A DNA stretch of 64,000 nucleotides from Bubalus kerabau (taxonomy: Eukaryota > Chordata > Mammalia > Artiodactyla > Bovidae), in contig NC_073641.1 of the NCBI RefSeq assembly GCF_029407905.1, forward strand, positions 17,467,001-17,531,000, given 5' to 3'. The notes under the pieces are model-generated. The model did not search any database. It worked only from the letters and a program-made list of their open reading frames with translations, and had not been told where the DNA came from. Of this stretch, positions 44,187 to 54,876 are shown piece after piece. Numbering within the stretch: position 1 is the stretch's first letter; the number at the start of each line of letters is the position of its first letter. The position numbers and the translations under genes are program-made.

Positions 44187-45179
44187 AGCAACACTATTTC
44201 CATGAAGCAGCTTTATTTTTCTCTGAATATAGGAAATAATGATCATCTTATTAAAATTAACACAAAACCTAACAAAAGCTCATTATTCCCGTCAAATTTT
44301 TAATCATTACCTGACAAAAGAAGAAGTTAAAGTCATCCAAAAGTATAATTTCTGTCCTCCCTTTGGAAGAATAACTTGTTCAGGTTTTCTCTCATTGTAA
44401 TTTTCCTTCTGTTTTTAGTTAGAACTTTATAAAAGACAGCAAAATCTTCTTTCCAATCTCACCTTTGTCAAGAACATAAATACAAAATGTTCAATGTTTT
44501 GGAACAGTTTTGATATATTTCTCCTTTAAATTAGGTTCAAAATAACTAGAAGATACCATAGCTATTTAATCATAGAGTAAATATTTTAGTGACTGCAATA
44601 TAAGAGAAGCAATTGAATAAATGGTATCTGACGATGGTTATTCTAATTGCAATTGTTGTAAGAGAAAAGCAAAAGCAAGTCCCTGTATGAAAAAGGCAAA
44701 GTTGATTTACTTCAGTCCTATTTAACACAGGTCTATTGTGAATAAGCTCTTAATTATTTTATCATTAACCAGAAGGTTCTTTAAGATCTGTTTCTCACAC
44801 AGAGACTTTAATATTTCTGTCACTCTTAAGTGCCATCAGTCACTTTGACACTGATACATTTTAGAAGTAAAATTTAAATAATGTGGATTACATATACTTA
44901 ATTCTATTTTGCATGTACTTACATTATAAAATTGGAAGTAGATTCATTTACTTGAGGGGCAGTGGGGAATCATCAGAGAGCTGATTATGAGGAAAGGGTT
45001 TATATTAGGTCTGACTTTGAGAAATTCTGAGTAGATTCTGTCTTCTGGGAGTAGTTAGTACTCATTCTATGAATGTCAAAGTCTTGTTAAAACAAAGCTA
45101 TGGTTGGAGAAGTTGCATTGAATGTCTGTTACACAATTTTTATTTATATATCTCTGAAAGCATATTTTTATATAGCATG
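44187..45179. other. Unique AT-rich block
   Basis: Nothing is recognised. Confidence 0.5.
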
Positions 45180-45349
45180 CTGCTGCTGCTGCTAAGTCAC
45201 TTCAGTCGTGTCCGACTCTGTGCGACCCCATACGCGGCAGCCCACCAGGCTCCCCCGTCCCTGGGATTCTCCAGGCAAGAACACTGGAGTGGGTTGCCAT
45301 TTCCTTCTCCAATGCATGAAAGTGAAAAGTGAAAGTGAAGTCGCTCAGC
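45180..45349 (-). mobile_element. BOVA2 SINE, 5'-truncated
   Basis: It has a (CTG)n tail at the left, one full Bov-A unit and the linker. It then stops at TCGCTCAG. Confidence 0.92.
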
Positions 45350-46557
45350 AAACTTAATAGTAAAAAGGCTACATATTTGGTGTGTTATTTAAGAAACCAT
45401 TTTAAATAGATATTGCACTAAAAATATCATTAAAATAAAAAAACTTGCTCAAACAGAATTTATTTAGTGTTCTTGACCATGGAATGCCACATTTTTCTCT
45501 GCTGGCATAATCCTTGGGAAAAGTTAATCTCTTTTCTAGGCATTTGAAGCTTCTTTCCCATTTTACAATGAGAGCATGCCAACTTACACTAAAATGTTGC
45601 TTTAATGCTCTTTGTTTGACTATTTAGTAAAGAAAGAGTGCAAAAGAGATTCATCCAAGTCTCCACTGGAAGTGAATTCCCCGTCATTTTGATGGTGAGT
45701 TCCTATGGTATTAAAGCACTTTAAATGTATAGCAATTACTGAACCCATGGAGTAGCAATTTTCCCCACACAAATATAATTTTATGTTTCTTTAAAGACAG
45801 TTGTAAAAATATCTAACAAAGAGAAATCCCACCAAGGTAATCCTCTTAGGCAAATCTTTGATGTGGAACAGTGGGTAGGAACATAGGAACCACAGGCCAC
45901 AATTGGACTACTGGGCTGTTCTGTTTTGCGCTGGGCTTCTTCTCAAGGCAGCTCTGTCAGGGACTAGTTCTCAGGCTCTTGGGACATCATGTAAAGTTGT
46001 GTCGTGGCTCTCAGGTGGCTACTGGCTGTGGGAAAGAAAGGATAAAATAAAAGGCATTTGTTATTTTACTCTAAGAGCAATGAGAAAGGAGCTCACTGGG
46101 AAAGGTAGGGCTGTGAATTCCTCTGGCCAACATCTAAGAAGCTGCAAAGGGGCATTTCTAAGAGCCCTGGGGTTCTCTGCTGCTCCTGTAGGGCTTGGGG
46201 AAACCTGCATTTCTAAAATGGAAACTCAAAAGGCCATCTCAGTTGCCTCAAATTTCAAATTACTGGTTGGCTCTGAAGTGTGGGGTGGTGCCGTTCAATG
46301 CCAAATGGAGGTTTTCTGAAGACGGGTTGTACTGTAAAGAAGGCAGTCCTTTGGCAGGCACTGAGGTATCTGTCACTGGACTCGGGTCTCCCTTCATTAA
46401 GCTCTTCTTCAATCCAAAGCAACTTCATCAGGTCCTCTACCTGAATTATGGGTTCCCATTTCTCTGGCATGGAAGAAATGTGCCACATCCTCAGAAATCC
46501 AACTTCTCCCACAATTCTTCTTAACCAGCCCTCACACTTTTCAAACCATGTCAATGT
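45350..46557. other. Unique sequence with overlapping ORFs
   Basis: ORFs of 138 codons (45903-46319, plus), 109 (46195-46524, plus) and 99 (46255-46554, minus) overlap in different frames. I see no domain, no Kozak-like context of note and no splice structure. I cannot support a gene. Confidence 0.4.
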
Positions 46558-46758
46558 GCTTTTTTTTTAAAAAAATATTTTTTTGATGTGGACCATTTTT
46601 AAAGTCTTTGTTGAATTTGTTACAATATTGATTCTGTTTTATGTTTTGCTTTTTGGCCCTGAGGCATGTGGGACTTCAGCTTCCCAACAAGGGATAGAAC
46701 CAGCATCCCCTGCATCGGGAGGTAAAGTCTTAACCACCAGACCACCAGGGAAGTCCCT
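46558..46758 (-). mobile_element. CHR-type tRNA SINE, long form
   Basis: The head complement is ACCACCAGGGAAGTCCC at the right. The B-box complement is GGATAGAACC. The left part is the AT-rich body TTTTTTGATGTGGACCATTTT then TTACAATATTGATTCTG, typical of the longer CHR-derived SINEs. Confidence 0.75.
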
Positions 46759-47029
46759 CAGTGTTCTCATTTTAAAATAAAAATGAAGATACAACATTTA
46801 CTCCATACTTTTAAGCTTATAGTGGCAAACTGATATAGTTCTATGACATATATTTAATTTAAAAATATTAATTTTTATCAGTTATCAGGATCCCATTTTA
46901 ATAAGTTGATTCTAAGACCCTTTGTCAAATAGCTGTGTAAACTTCTGAAGAAAAAATTAATGATCTCTCTTTGAATTTTCAGCCCTTATTCTTTTAAAAC
47001 ATTTTTGTTACTACCCTATTTCTATCACA

Positions 47030-47925
47030 TATTACCTCACTCCTAGACTACTAAAATATCTTTTCACTTGATTCTCTTGTTTCTACATTCCTCTCAGTCT
47101 GCAACTCTACACTATCATAATGTCAGATTAATTTTCCCCAAACAAGATATATCTTAAAAGATATAATTTGTTTATGACATTATCTTGTTTAACAATTATT
47201 GTTGACTCTCATTGCTCTTAGAATAAAACAACAAATGCCTTAAAAATGGTTCATCTAGCTCTTTGGGACCTATCCCTGACTACCACTACACTGATCTCAT
47301 GTATCTATATTCTCTTCACTGCACCTGACCTGTCCTGGATGTTGCTGTAGTGCTATGAATTTTGCCATGGTTAGCCGTGGCTTACTTGGGGTCTACTGGA
47401 AATACAGAGAAGACAGAGCCAGCTCACAAAGGGCTTGATTAGACAGCACTATCCTTAACCTGGCTGTCCATCATGACTCTGCCAACACCCTAGTCCAATT
47501 CACCATTATTTCTCATCTTGACTACACATTTCTATTTGTTTATTCCTGTCCACTCCTGGCTTATGCCTGGTTTTCTTTCAGTCTTAAGCACTTGTCATGC
47601 TTGATCTTGCCAAAGAGCTATTTCCTTGCTGATCACTCTGTCTCAAATGCTGCTGCTGCTTCTTTATGTCCAGTTATATCATCCTCATTATTTACATCTC
47701 GTATCAGTTATGCTTTTCTCAAGAAAGGCTGCCTTAAACTCTCTGACCACATCAAAAACCTTGCTTATACGCTCTTTTAGCTATGTGTGCCTTTTATTCA
47801 TGACACTTTTCATAGTAAGCGAATTTCATTTATTTTTTCTAGTGTGTGGTTAATATCAGTCTCTTCATGATATTGTAAGCTGCATTAGAATAAGGATTCT
47901 GTCTTTATTTCCTCCTTTTAGAAAA
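47030..47925 (+). repeat. L2 LINE, ~0.9 kb
   Basis: Blocks in order: CTCACTCCTAGACTACTAAAATA, ATTGCTCTTAGAATAAAAC, GGTTCATCTAGCTCTTTGGGACC, AAGGCTGCCTTAAACTCTCTGACC and ATTGTAAGCTGCATTAGAATAAGG. They follow the L2 3' ORF and UTR in sense. No frame is preserved. Confidence 0.65.
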
Positions 47926-48391
47926 TTATGCTGCAGCTTGAGTGAACCTGGAAAACATTATGCTAAATGAAAGAAGCCAGTCACAAAGACCACTTTTTGT
48001 ATAATTCTGTTCATATGAAATGTCTAGAATAGGCAAATGATAGAGGCATTAAAAAAACAAATTAGTGGTTTACAGGATCTGGAAGGGAAAGGGTTCAGCA
48101 GGAAGAGAAAATGGGTACTAATGGGTTCAGAATTTCTCTTTGATGGAAATGTTCTAAAATTAGATTGTGGTCATGGTTGAACAGCTTTTGGAATATAGTG
48201 ACAAGCACTGAACTTTACACTGTGAGTGAGTAAAGTCGCTCAGTCGTGTCTGACTCTTTGCGACCCCATGATCTGTAGCCTACCAGGCTTCTCTGTCCAT
48301 GGGATTCTCCAGGCAAGAACTTTACACTACAGACAGGTAAAGTATAGTGTAGTATGCAAATTATATCCCAATAAAGCAGTTAAAAAATTGC
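47926..48391 (+). mobile_element. L1M 3' end split by a Bov-A
   Basis: AAATGAAAGAAGCCAGTCAC, TCTAGAATAGGCAAATGATAG and the end TATGCAAATTATATCCCAATAAAG are an old L1 3' end in sense. A SINE stub at 48222-48316 breaks it. Confidence 0.75.
48222..48316 (-). mobile_element. Bov-tA 3' half inside L1M, with TSD
   Basis: GAGTAAAGTCGCTCAGTCG to CTCCAGGCAAG. AACTTTACACT is found at 48211-48221 and 48318-48328. Confidence 0.92.
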
Positions 48392-48741
48392 TCTATCTCT
48401 GATGTCAAAAGCAATACTTGGTCAAAAATAGGCTGAGCACATAATTTTAGAATTAATATTGAATGACAGATCAAAGTCATCCCTTAAGCTTATTTCAAAG
48501 AATAAATATTAATCAGATTTACAACTCCTTTTCCCCATAGTGAACATCAGAAAGGAGATTTTGTTAATGTTCAACTTCTCTAGAACATTAACTTTTTTTC
48601 TGTCTTCTGAGAAAATACTACAGCTAAGCAGATCCTCTTATGTCATACTATCTTAGCTTTTCTAGAAATAAGGTAAGTTTTTTGAATGTTTGATTGTTTT
48701 TTTTAAAAAATCATGTTCCAAGTTACCAAATTTTATTAGCT
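48392..48741. other. Unique sequence
   Basis: Nothing is recognised. Confidence 0.5.
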
Positions 48742-48767
48742 ACACACACACACACACACACACACCC
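48742..48767. repeat. (CA)n microsatellite
   Basis: About 12 uninterrupted CA units. Confidence 0.92.
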
Positions 48768-48794
48768 CTTCCATTCTATCAGTTCCTTGTGTGT

Positions 48795-48892
48795 AGAACC
48801 ATGTCTAAAATTTTTTCCTGCTGTATCCCCAGCTACAATGCCTTGCACATAAAAAAACTGCTATTAAGTATTTATTGAATGAATGAATACCC
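48795..48892 (+). repeat. L2 LINE 3' end
   Basis: TGCTGTATCCCCAGCTACAATG then TTAAGTATTTATTGAATGAATGAATA. Confidence 0.65.
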
Positions 48893-49058
48893 TTGAACAC
48901 CTGAGTACAACCTGTATTTTACACTGATACTGACACAAATATTATATTCCATTTCCGTCTGTGGTAAGTATTGCTCCTATTATCTCTAGACTTTCTGTGA
49001 TAGTCCATCCTAGAAAAGCTCTCTCTTTCTCTACCTCTATATATCTATCTATATCTCT

Positions 49059-49336
49059 GCTGCTGCTGCTGCTGCTAAGTCACTTCAGTCGTGTCCAACT
49101 CTGTGCGACCCCATAGACAGCAGCCCACCAGGCTCCCCCGTCCCTGGGATTCTCCAGGCAAGAACACTGGAGTGGGTTGCCATTTCCTTCTCCAATGCAT
49201 GAAAGTGGAAAGTGAAAGTGAAGTCGCTCAGTCGTGTCCGACTCTTAGTGACCCCATGGACTGCAGCCCACCAGGCTCCTCCATCCATGGGATTCTCCAG
49301 GCAAGAGTACTGGAGTGGGGTGCCATTGCCTTCTCC
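49059..49336 (-). mobile_element. BOVA2 SINE with perfect 12-bp TSD
   Basis: A complete two-unit element with a (CTG)n tail. ATCTATATCTCT occurs at 49047-49058 and 49337-49348. The target is an ATCT-rich simple repeat (49030-49058). Confidence 0.96.
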
Positions 49337-49591
49337 ATCTATATCTCTACCTATCTGTATCTATCTATACATGTTTTTTGGTTTGTTTTATTTTTGTTAT
49401 AGAGTCTCTCCATCCTTCATCCTTTATGGGCTACTCAACTCAAAATACCATCTGCTTTACTGTAGCTTTGTATTTCCCTAGCTAAAATAATTCTATTCTC
49501 CTATGTGCTCTCAAACCAATTAGTTTATCACATTTCTAAGGTAATGACACTTTGCATTATAAGCATTCAGTGAAAGGCTCATGTATCTTCA

Positions 49592-49705
49592 GTTTAATTG
49601 TAAACTCTTTCAAGAATTCAGGCCATTTGATTATATTCTATCTGCCATAATTCCCAACATAACATCTTGTATGTAATAATTATGTATTCATTCATTATTT
49701 GTCAA
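49592..49705 (+). repeat. Possible L2 3' end
   Basis: TTGTAAACTCTTTCAAGAATTC, then GCCATAATTCCCAACATAAC and TATTCATTCATTATTTG resemble a decayed L2 terminus. Confidence 0.4.
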
Positions 49706-49973
49706 AAGAATTAAATAATGGTCATTCCAGGTAACCAAAAGCATTCCTGGTCTTTATTATTTATCTTGTTTGCTTAATTTGTGTGTTTAGTTCCCTTTAT
49801 GTAGTAGAGATTCTTTTACTGTAGAGTCCTATTTAAGCAGTTTCTTGAAACTTCATTTCTGTCATCTTATTTTAGGAACTTCTTGTAGATTTATTGGAGT
49901 AAGAATCTCTAAATAAATAAAGATAGCTCAAACCCTAGTCATATATCCCCAAAATGGTAGGCTAATAATAGAA

Positions 49974-50477
49974 CTAGATAGCATATTGAAAAGCAGAGAC
50001 ATTGCTTTGCCAACAAAGCCCCATCTAGTCTAGGCTATGGTTTTTCCAGTGGTCATGTATGGATGTGAGAGTTGGACTGTGAAGAAAGCTGAGTGCCAAA
50101 GAATTGATGCTTTTAAACTGTGGTGTTGGAGAAGACTCTTGAGAGTCCCTTGGCCTGCAAGGACATCCAATCAGTCCTTTCTAAAGGAGATCGGCCCTGT
50201 GATTTCTTTGGAAGGAATGATGCTAAAGCGGAAACTCCAGTACTTTGGCCACCTCATGCGAAGAGTTGACTCATTGGAAAAGACTCTCATGCTGGGAGGG
50301 ATTGGGGGCAGGCGGAAAAGGGGATGACAGAGGATGAGATGCCTGGATGGCATCACCGACTGGATGGATGTGAGTCTGAGTGAATTCCGGGAGTTGGTGA
50401 TGGCCAGGGAGGCCTGGCGTGCTGAGATTCATGGGGTCACAAAGAGTCGGACACGACTAAGTGACTGAACTGAACTG
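49974..50477 (+). mobile_element. BovB LINE, 5'-truncated, with 10-bp TSD
   Basis: It runs from TAGATAGCATATTGAAAAGC to the TGAAC-type tail. AATAATAGAA is at 49964-49973 and 50478-50487. The RTE C-terminal frame is open for 96 codons (50037-50327) up to GGRRKRG, then a stop. Only the domain downstream of the RT is present. Confidence 0.95.
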
Positions 50478-50487
50478 AATAATAGAA

Positions 50488-50954
50488 GAATTTTCTCTGA
50501 TCTACAAAGAGGTTACTATATGTAAGAGTCAATCCTAAAGACAGTATAATTGGACCTTATTGAGAATTACTAGAATTAAATCGAGCACAATAAGTAAATT
50601 GAAAAGTCAGTTTGGTTCCAAGTCTGTTCAGTTTTCAACTAGTATGGAGCGAGGCATATTTGAGAATGGCTAATGTAATTAGGAATTTGAGGGGCTGAGG
50701 AAAAAAATGTTGATAAAAGTACTTTTGGTGAAACCCTTTGCTTACAAAAAAAAACAAAAAAGATTCCCGAAGGACTGTTAAGTGATGGTTCAGAAATAAA
50801 GTACATCCATCCCCCACCCCATTTCCTCTCTCTTTCTCTCCTTCAAGAAGAAAAACACCCTAAATTCAGAAAAATTAGGAAGCATTGTCTAAGCAGAACA
50901 CACTCAAGGCTTCAGGATTATGACTGAAAACCTACAAAGGAATCAAGTATGCCA
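50488..50954. other. Unique sequence
   Basis: Nothing is recognised. Confidence 0.5.
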
Positions 50955-51165
50955 AATTATCTTTAAAATTTTTTATGTTGGAATATATTTAACTTAAGGT
51001 ATTGTGTTCCAGATACGCAGCATAGTGATTTAGTTACACATATGCATGTATTCTTTTCAGATTCTTTCCCCATATATGTTATTATAGAGTATTGAATAGA
51101 GTTCCCTGTGCTATACAGTAGAATTATTTCATAGAAGACTTCAGAGCTACAATTATATTTAAATA
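50955..51165 (-). mobile_element. L1M 3' fragment
   Basis: AGATACGCAGCATAGTGATTTAG, TATTCTTTTCAGATTCTTTCC and GAGTTCCCTGTGCTATACAGTAG are the antisense of a common L1 3' UTR. Confidence 0.7.
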
Positions 51166-51351
51166 TTTAAAATTGTTCTACTATTTGCCAGTACTGATAC
51201 AAGCAACTTGCCTTAGAGCATTCCAAACTACTAAGTTTATACAAATGATGGATCTGCTTTTTAAAAAATTCTGCAAAAGTGTTTTTCATTCTAGAAAGAT
51301 CTTTTAAGTAATAAACCCTCTAGAGACATTGCAATATCATTTATAAATTAT

Positions 51352-51569
51352 ATGTATGTGCACACTCAGTAGTGTCTGACTCTTTGCAACCCCATGGACT
51401 ATAGTCTACTAGGCTCCTCTGTCCATGGAATTTTCCATGCAAGAATGCTGAAGTGGGTTGCCATGTCCTCCTCCAGGGGATTTTCCCAACCCAGGAATTG
51501 AACCCACATCTTCTGAGTCTCCTGCATTGTAGATGGATTCTTTACCCGCTGAACCAGTGATGAAGCCCC
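51352..51569 (-). mobile_element. Bov-tA SINE with 9-bp TSD
   Basis: Complete element. ATAAATTAT is at 51343-51351 and 51570-51578. Confidence 0.94.
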
Positions 51570-51578
51570 ATAAATTAT

Positions 51579-52721
51579 AAAAATATAATTTATACATTTT
51601 GAATTTATTCAGCTTTAAAAAAAACACACATCTACTTAATAAAAACAAGGTACATTTGTAATTACCAAAAAGGATTACAAATTAAATGATGTTAAGAAAT
51701 TGAAATGTATTTTCCCAAAGTGAAAACCTGCCCAACAGGGTAAATTCTGATACTCTTCTGTTCTTAAATGTTTATTTCCTCATTTGTAACAAGAGTGGGC
51801 CATTTCTGCCTCAAATAAAAAACACCCAGTTTTAGACAAAATATTGATTTTCTGGTGCTAGACTCATATTCCCATGTTGCTATCCAGACAATTTTAAATA
51901 TTAAGAGCCTTGATAGGGTATTTCCCTTCCCACTCTTGCTATGACCCTTGCTTTGTTTTTGAGATTCCATATTCTGTAAAATTTGTTTCCCATAATGGAT
52001 ATACTTTGCTGAGTTTCTTCTTTATAATATCCTTGGAAAGCAGGTTAATCTTTCCTTCCTCTAGTACTTTCTCTAATAGTGGCAAAGAAATTATTAAGTA
52101 GTAGGCAAATGAATATTTACTTTCTTTGTTCTACCTGCTTCTATCTTAATAATAAATCCAGACATGTATCCCCAAAGATGTCTTATTTTTAGAATTATTC
52201 TGTTTCCTAGGTATTTTTAAGTTTCAAATCCATCTGTCATCGGAGTATGGTACAAAGTCTCTGTACTGTTTATAATAATTTACCCTGAAGCTACTCAAAA
52301 TATAGTAACCCTAGAAATACTCTACAGCTGTCTTCCTTTTACTATCTCTTATTTATCTTTTGGTTAAATACAGTTAAATGCTTTCATTTGAAATCATCTG
52401 CTGAGAATACCACAACTCTTACTAATTATCTGCTTTAATTTCTGGAAAATTAGGATGGTTGTTTCATTTTCCTCTCCTTTTTCTTTCATCATAGGTGGGA
52501 CAGAGCCATCACTGGCACAGGTTTAATTGAATATAATCCATTTGAGTCAGAAAAGATGCTTCTGTCTTTTCTGAGGATGAGAGTGTGTAATTTCAGAATG
52601 AAGGGAAGCGGGGCTACGGGATGGTTGGAAAACATGTTGAGACAAGCGGGACAGAAGAGTGAGCACTGCTGGGCTGAGGGAAGGAGAAAGAGCCCTTCCC
52701 GTGGCCGACAACTTACCCACC
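51579..52721. other. Unique sequence
   Basis: No repeat is recognised. The right end runs into the candidate exon region. Confidence 0.45.
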
Positions 52722-52916
52722 TGGTCTACCTCAAACGGCCGTACTGGCTCATAGGCTAGTCCTGAAATCAGCTGAGCCACCCCATTGTGTGACAGAAAGC
52801 TGCTCTGCAGGAATCTCCTGATCTTGTGATCTAAAAGATGTGTCCTGCCTTGTTCCACAATGAAACTGGCCATGGGGACAATAATCTACTTCTGCCACCT
52901 CATTTAGAAACATTCT
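52722..52916 (-). other. Candidate small exon (unknown gene)
   Basis: On the minus strand a T-rich tract and ATTGCAG (ending 52917) could be a 3' splice site. CCCCATGG at 52869-52876 gives a good start context. The frame then stays open for 108 codons (52547-52873). A GACCAGGTGGGTAAGTTG sequence near 52715-52732 contains a strong 5' splice-site match, so the coding part could be ~50 codons. CpGs cluster at 52600-52745 in otherwise AT-rich DNA. I do not recognise the peptide and do not infer a function. Confidence 0.25.
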
Positions 52917-53074
52917 GCAATTTTGAGGCAAAAAAAAAAAAAAATCCTTCCCAAGCAATCTGGATTTTTCTCTGTAAACTTTCCATTTTATCATACTGAA
53001 AAGCTGGTGTTTATGTTGAGCTAGTTATATTCATTCAAAAAGTCTTTGCTAAGCCCAGTGTCTGTGTGTGGTAG

Positions 53075-53290
53075 CAGCAGTAGTAACAACCGTTTATAAA
53101 TGTTTACTGTGTGCCTGGGCTAGGTGCTTATTTCGCTAAATGTTTATGGAACCCATTGCATGATTATTATTATCAGCAATTAGCCAGATACGGAAATTGA
53201 AGTTTACAAAGGAGTAGTAATTTTCCTAGGGTCACATGACAATTAAGTAAAAGTGTAGAGGTTTGACTTTAGAATTCTCTGCCTTTTGAG
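53075..53290 (+). repeat. MIR SINE, near full length
   Basis: AACAACCGTTTATAAATGTTTACTGTGTGCC, GGCTAGGTGC, ATTATTATTATCAGC, CCTAGGGTCACATGACAATTAAG and the TTTGACTTTAGAATTC end follow the whole MIR core in sense. Confidence 0.8.
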
Positions 53291-53601
53291 ACATTTTTCT
53301 TTTCAGTGCTTCAAAAAGCTCCCCCATAGTGTTATTCTGAGTAGATGTCTTGGGCAGAAGTAAAAGGAAAGTAGGGCCACTTTCTTGGTGTGCGCATGTT
53401 CTAGCTGGGGAGAAAAACATATTTATCTGTATAACAATTAGAGACAAATTCAGTAAGTTGAATATCAAATGGACCTGCACCACAAAAGCACATGTGTTTT
53501 CATTTGAAGGAAGGATTTTTATTCGAGGTCCTGCATTTCAGGAATGAAAAGAATTTATGAAGAGAGAGTATACATCTTACTTTAATTTTTCCGTGGAATT
53601 G
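53291..53601. other. Unique sequence
   Basis: Short ORFs on both strands only. No domain is seen. Confidence 0.45.
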
Positions 53602-54876
53602 TTCTTTGTTGTTCAGTCACTAAATCATGCCCAACTCTTTGTTACCCCATGAACTGAAACTTGGCAGGTTTCCCTGTCCTTCACTATTTCCTGGAGTTTT
53701 CACAAACTTATGCCCATTTTGTCGGTGATGCCATCCAACCATTTTACCCTATATCACCCCTTTCTCCTCCTCCCCTCAATGTTTCCCAGCACCAGGGTCT
53801 TTTCAAATGAGTCAGCACTTCGCATGAGGTAGCCAAAGTATTGGAGCTTCAGTTTCAGCATCAGTCCTTCAAATGAATATTCAGGACTGATTTCCTTTAG
53901 GATTGAGTGATTTTATCTGCTTGCAATCCAAGTGACATTCAAGAGTCTTCTTCAGCACCACAGTTCAAAAGCATCAATTCTTCAGTTCTCAGCCTTCTTT
54001 ATGATCCAACTCTCACATTCATACATGACTACTGGAAAAATCATAGCTTTGATAATATGGACCTTTGTCAGCAAAGGAATGTCTCTGCTTTTTAATGCTC
54101 TTTATAGGTTAGTCATAGATTTTCTTCCAAGGAGCAAGTGTCTTTTAATTTTGTGACTGCAGTCATCCTCTATGGTGATTCTGGAGCTCAAGAAAATAAA
54201 ATCTACCACTGCTTCTACTTTTTCCCCAACTATTTGCCACAAAGTGATGGGACCAGATGCCATGATCTTTTATTGAATGTTGAGCTTTAAGCCAGCTTTT
54301 TCACTCTCCTCTTTCACCCTCATCAAGAGGCTCTTTGGTTCCTCTTCACTTTCTGGCATTAGAGTGGTATCATCTGCATATCTGAGATTGCTGATATTTC
54401 TCCCCTCAGTTTTTTTTTTTTAATTTAATTTTATTTTTAAATTTTACATAATTGTATTAGTTTTGCCAAATATCCCCTCAGTTTTGATTCCAGCATGGGG
54501 TTAATCCACCCAGCATTTTGCATGAGGTACTCTGCATATAAGTTAAATAAACAGAATGACAATATACAGCCTTGACATACTCCTTTCCCAATTTTGAACC
54601 AGACAGTTTTTCCATGTCAAGGTATAACTGTTGCTTCTTGAACTGCATACAAGTTTCTTAGCAGGCATGTAAGGAAGGTGGTCTGCTATTTCTATTTCTT
54701 TAAAAATTTTCAACAGCTATGATCCACACAGTCAGAGGCCTCTGCATAGTCAATGAAACACATGTTATTCTGCAACACCCTTGCTTTCTCCATGATCCAA
54801 CAAATGTATGTAATTTGATTTCTGGTTCCTCTGCCACTTCAAAACCCAAATTGTACATCTGGAAATTCTTGGTTCA
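53602..54876 (-). mobile_element. Old BovB LINE, 3' part (outer element)
   Basis: The AAC-type tail is at 53602. The C-terminal and RT palm regions run antisense up to the equivalent of ~34450 in the near full-length copy. Here a second BovB enters, and the rest resumes at 59281. It is strongly diverged, with no ORF over 75 codons in its own sense. Confidence 0.9.
54410..54472 (-). mobile_element. L1 3' stub inside the old BovB
   Basis: A T-run followed by TTTTATTTTTAAATTTTACA and ATTAGTTTTGCCAAATA is an L1 3' end of only ~60 bp. The BovB sequence TCCCCTCAG is repeated on both sides (54401-54409 and 54473-54481). Confidence 0.88.

Noticed and set aside
45903..46319. 138-codon ORF that might be a gene
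   Set aside because: It overlaps other open frames on both strands. It shows no domain, signal peptide or splice structure.
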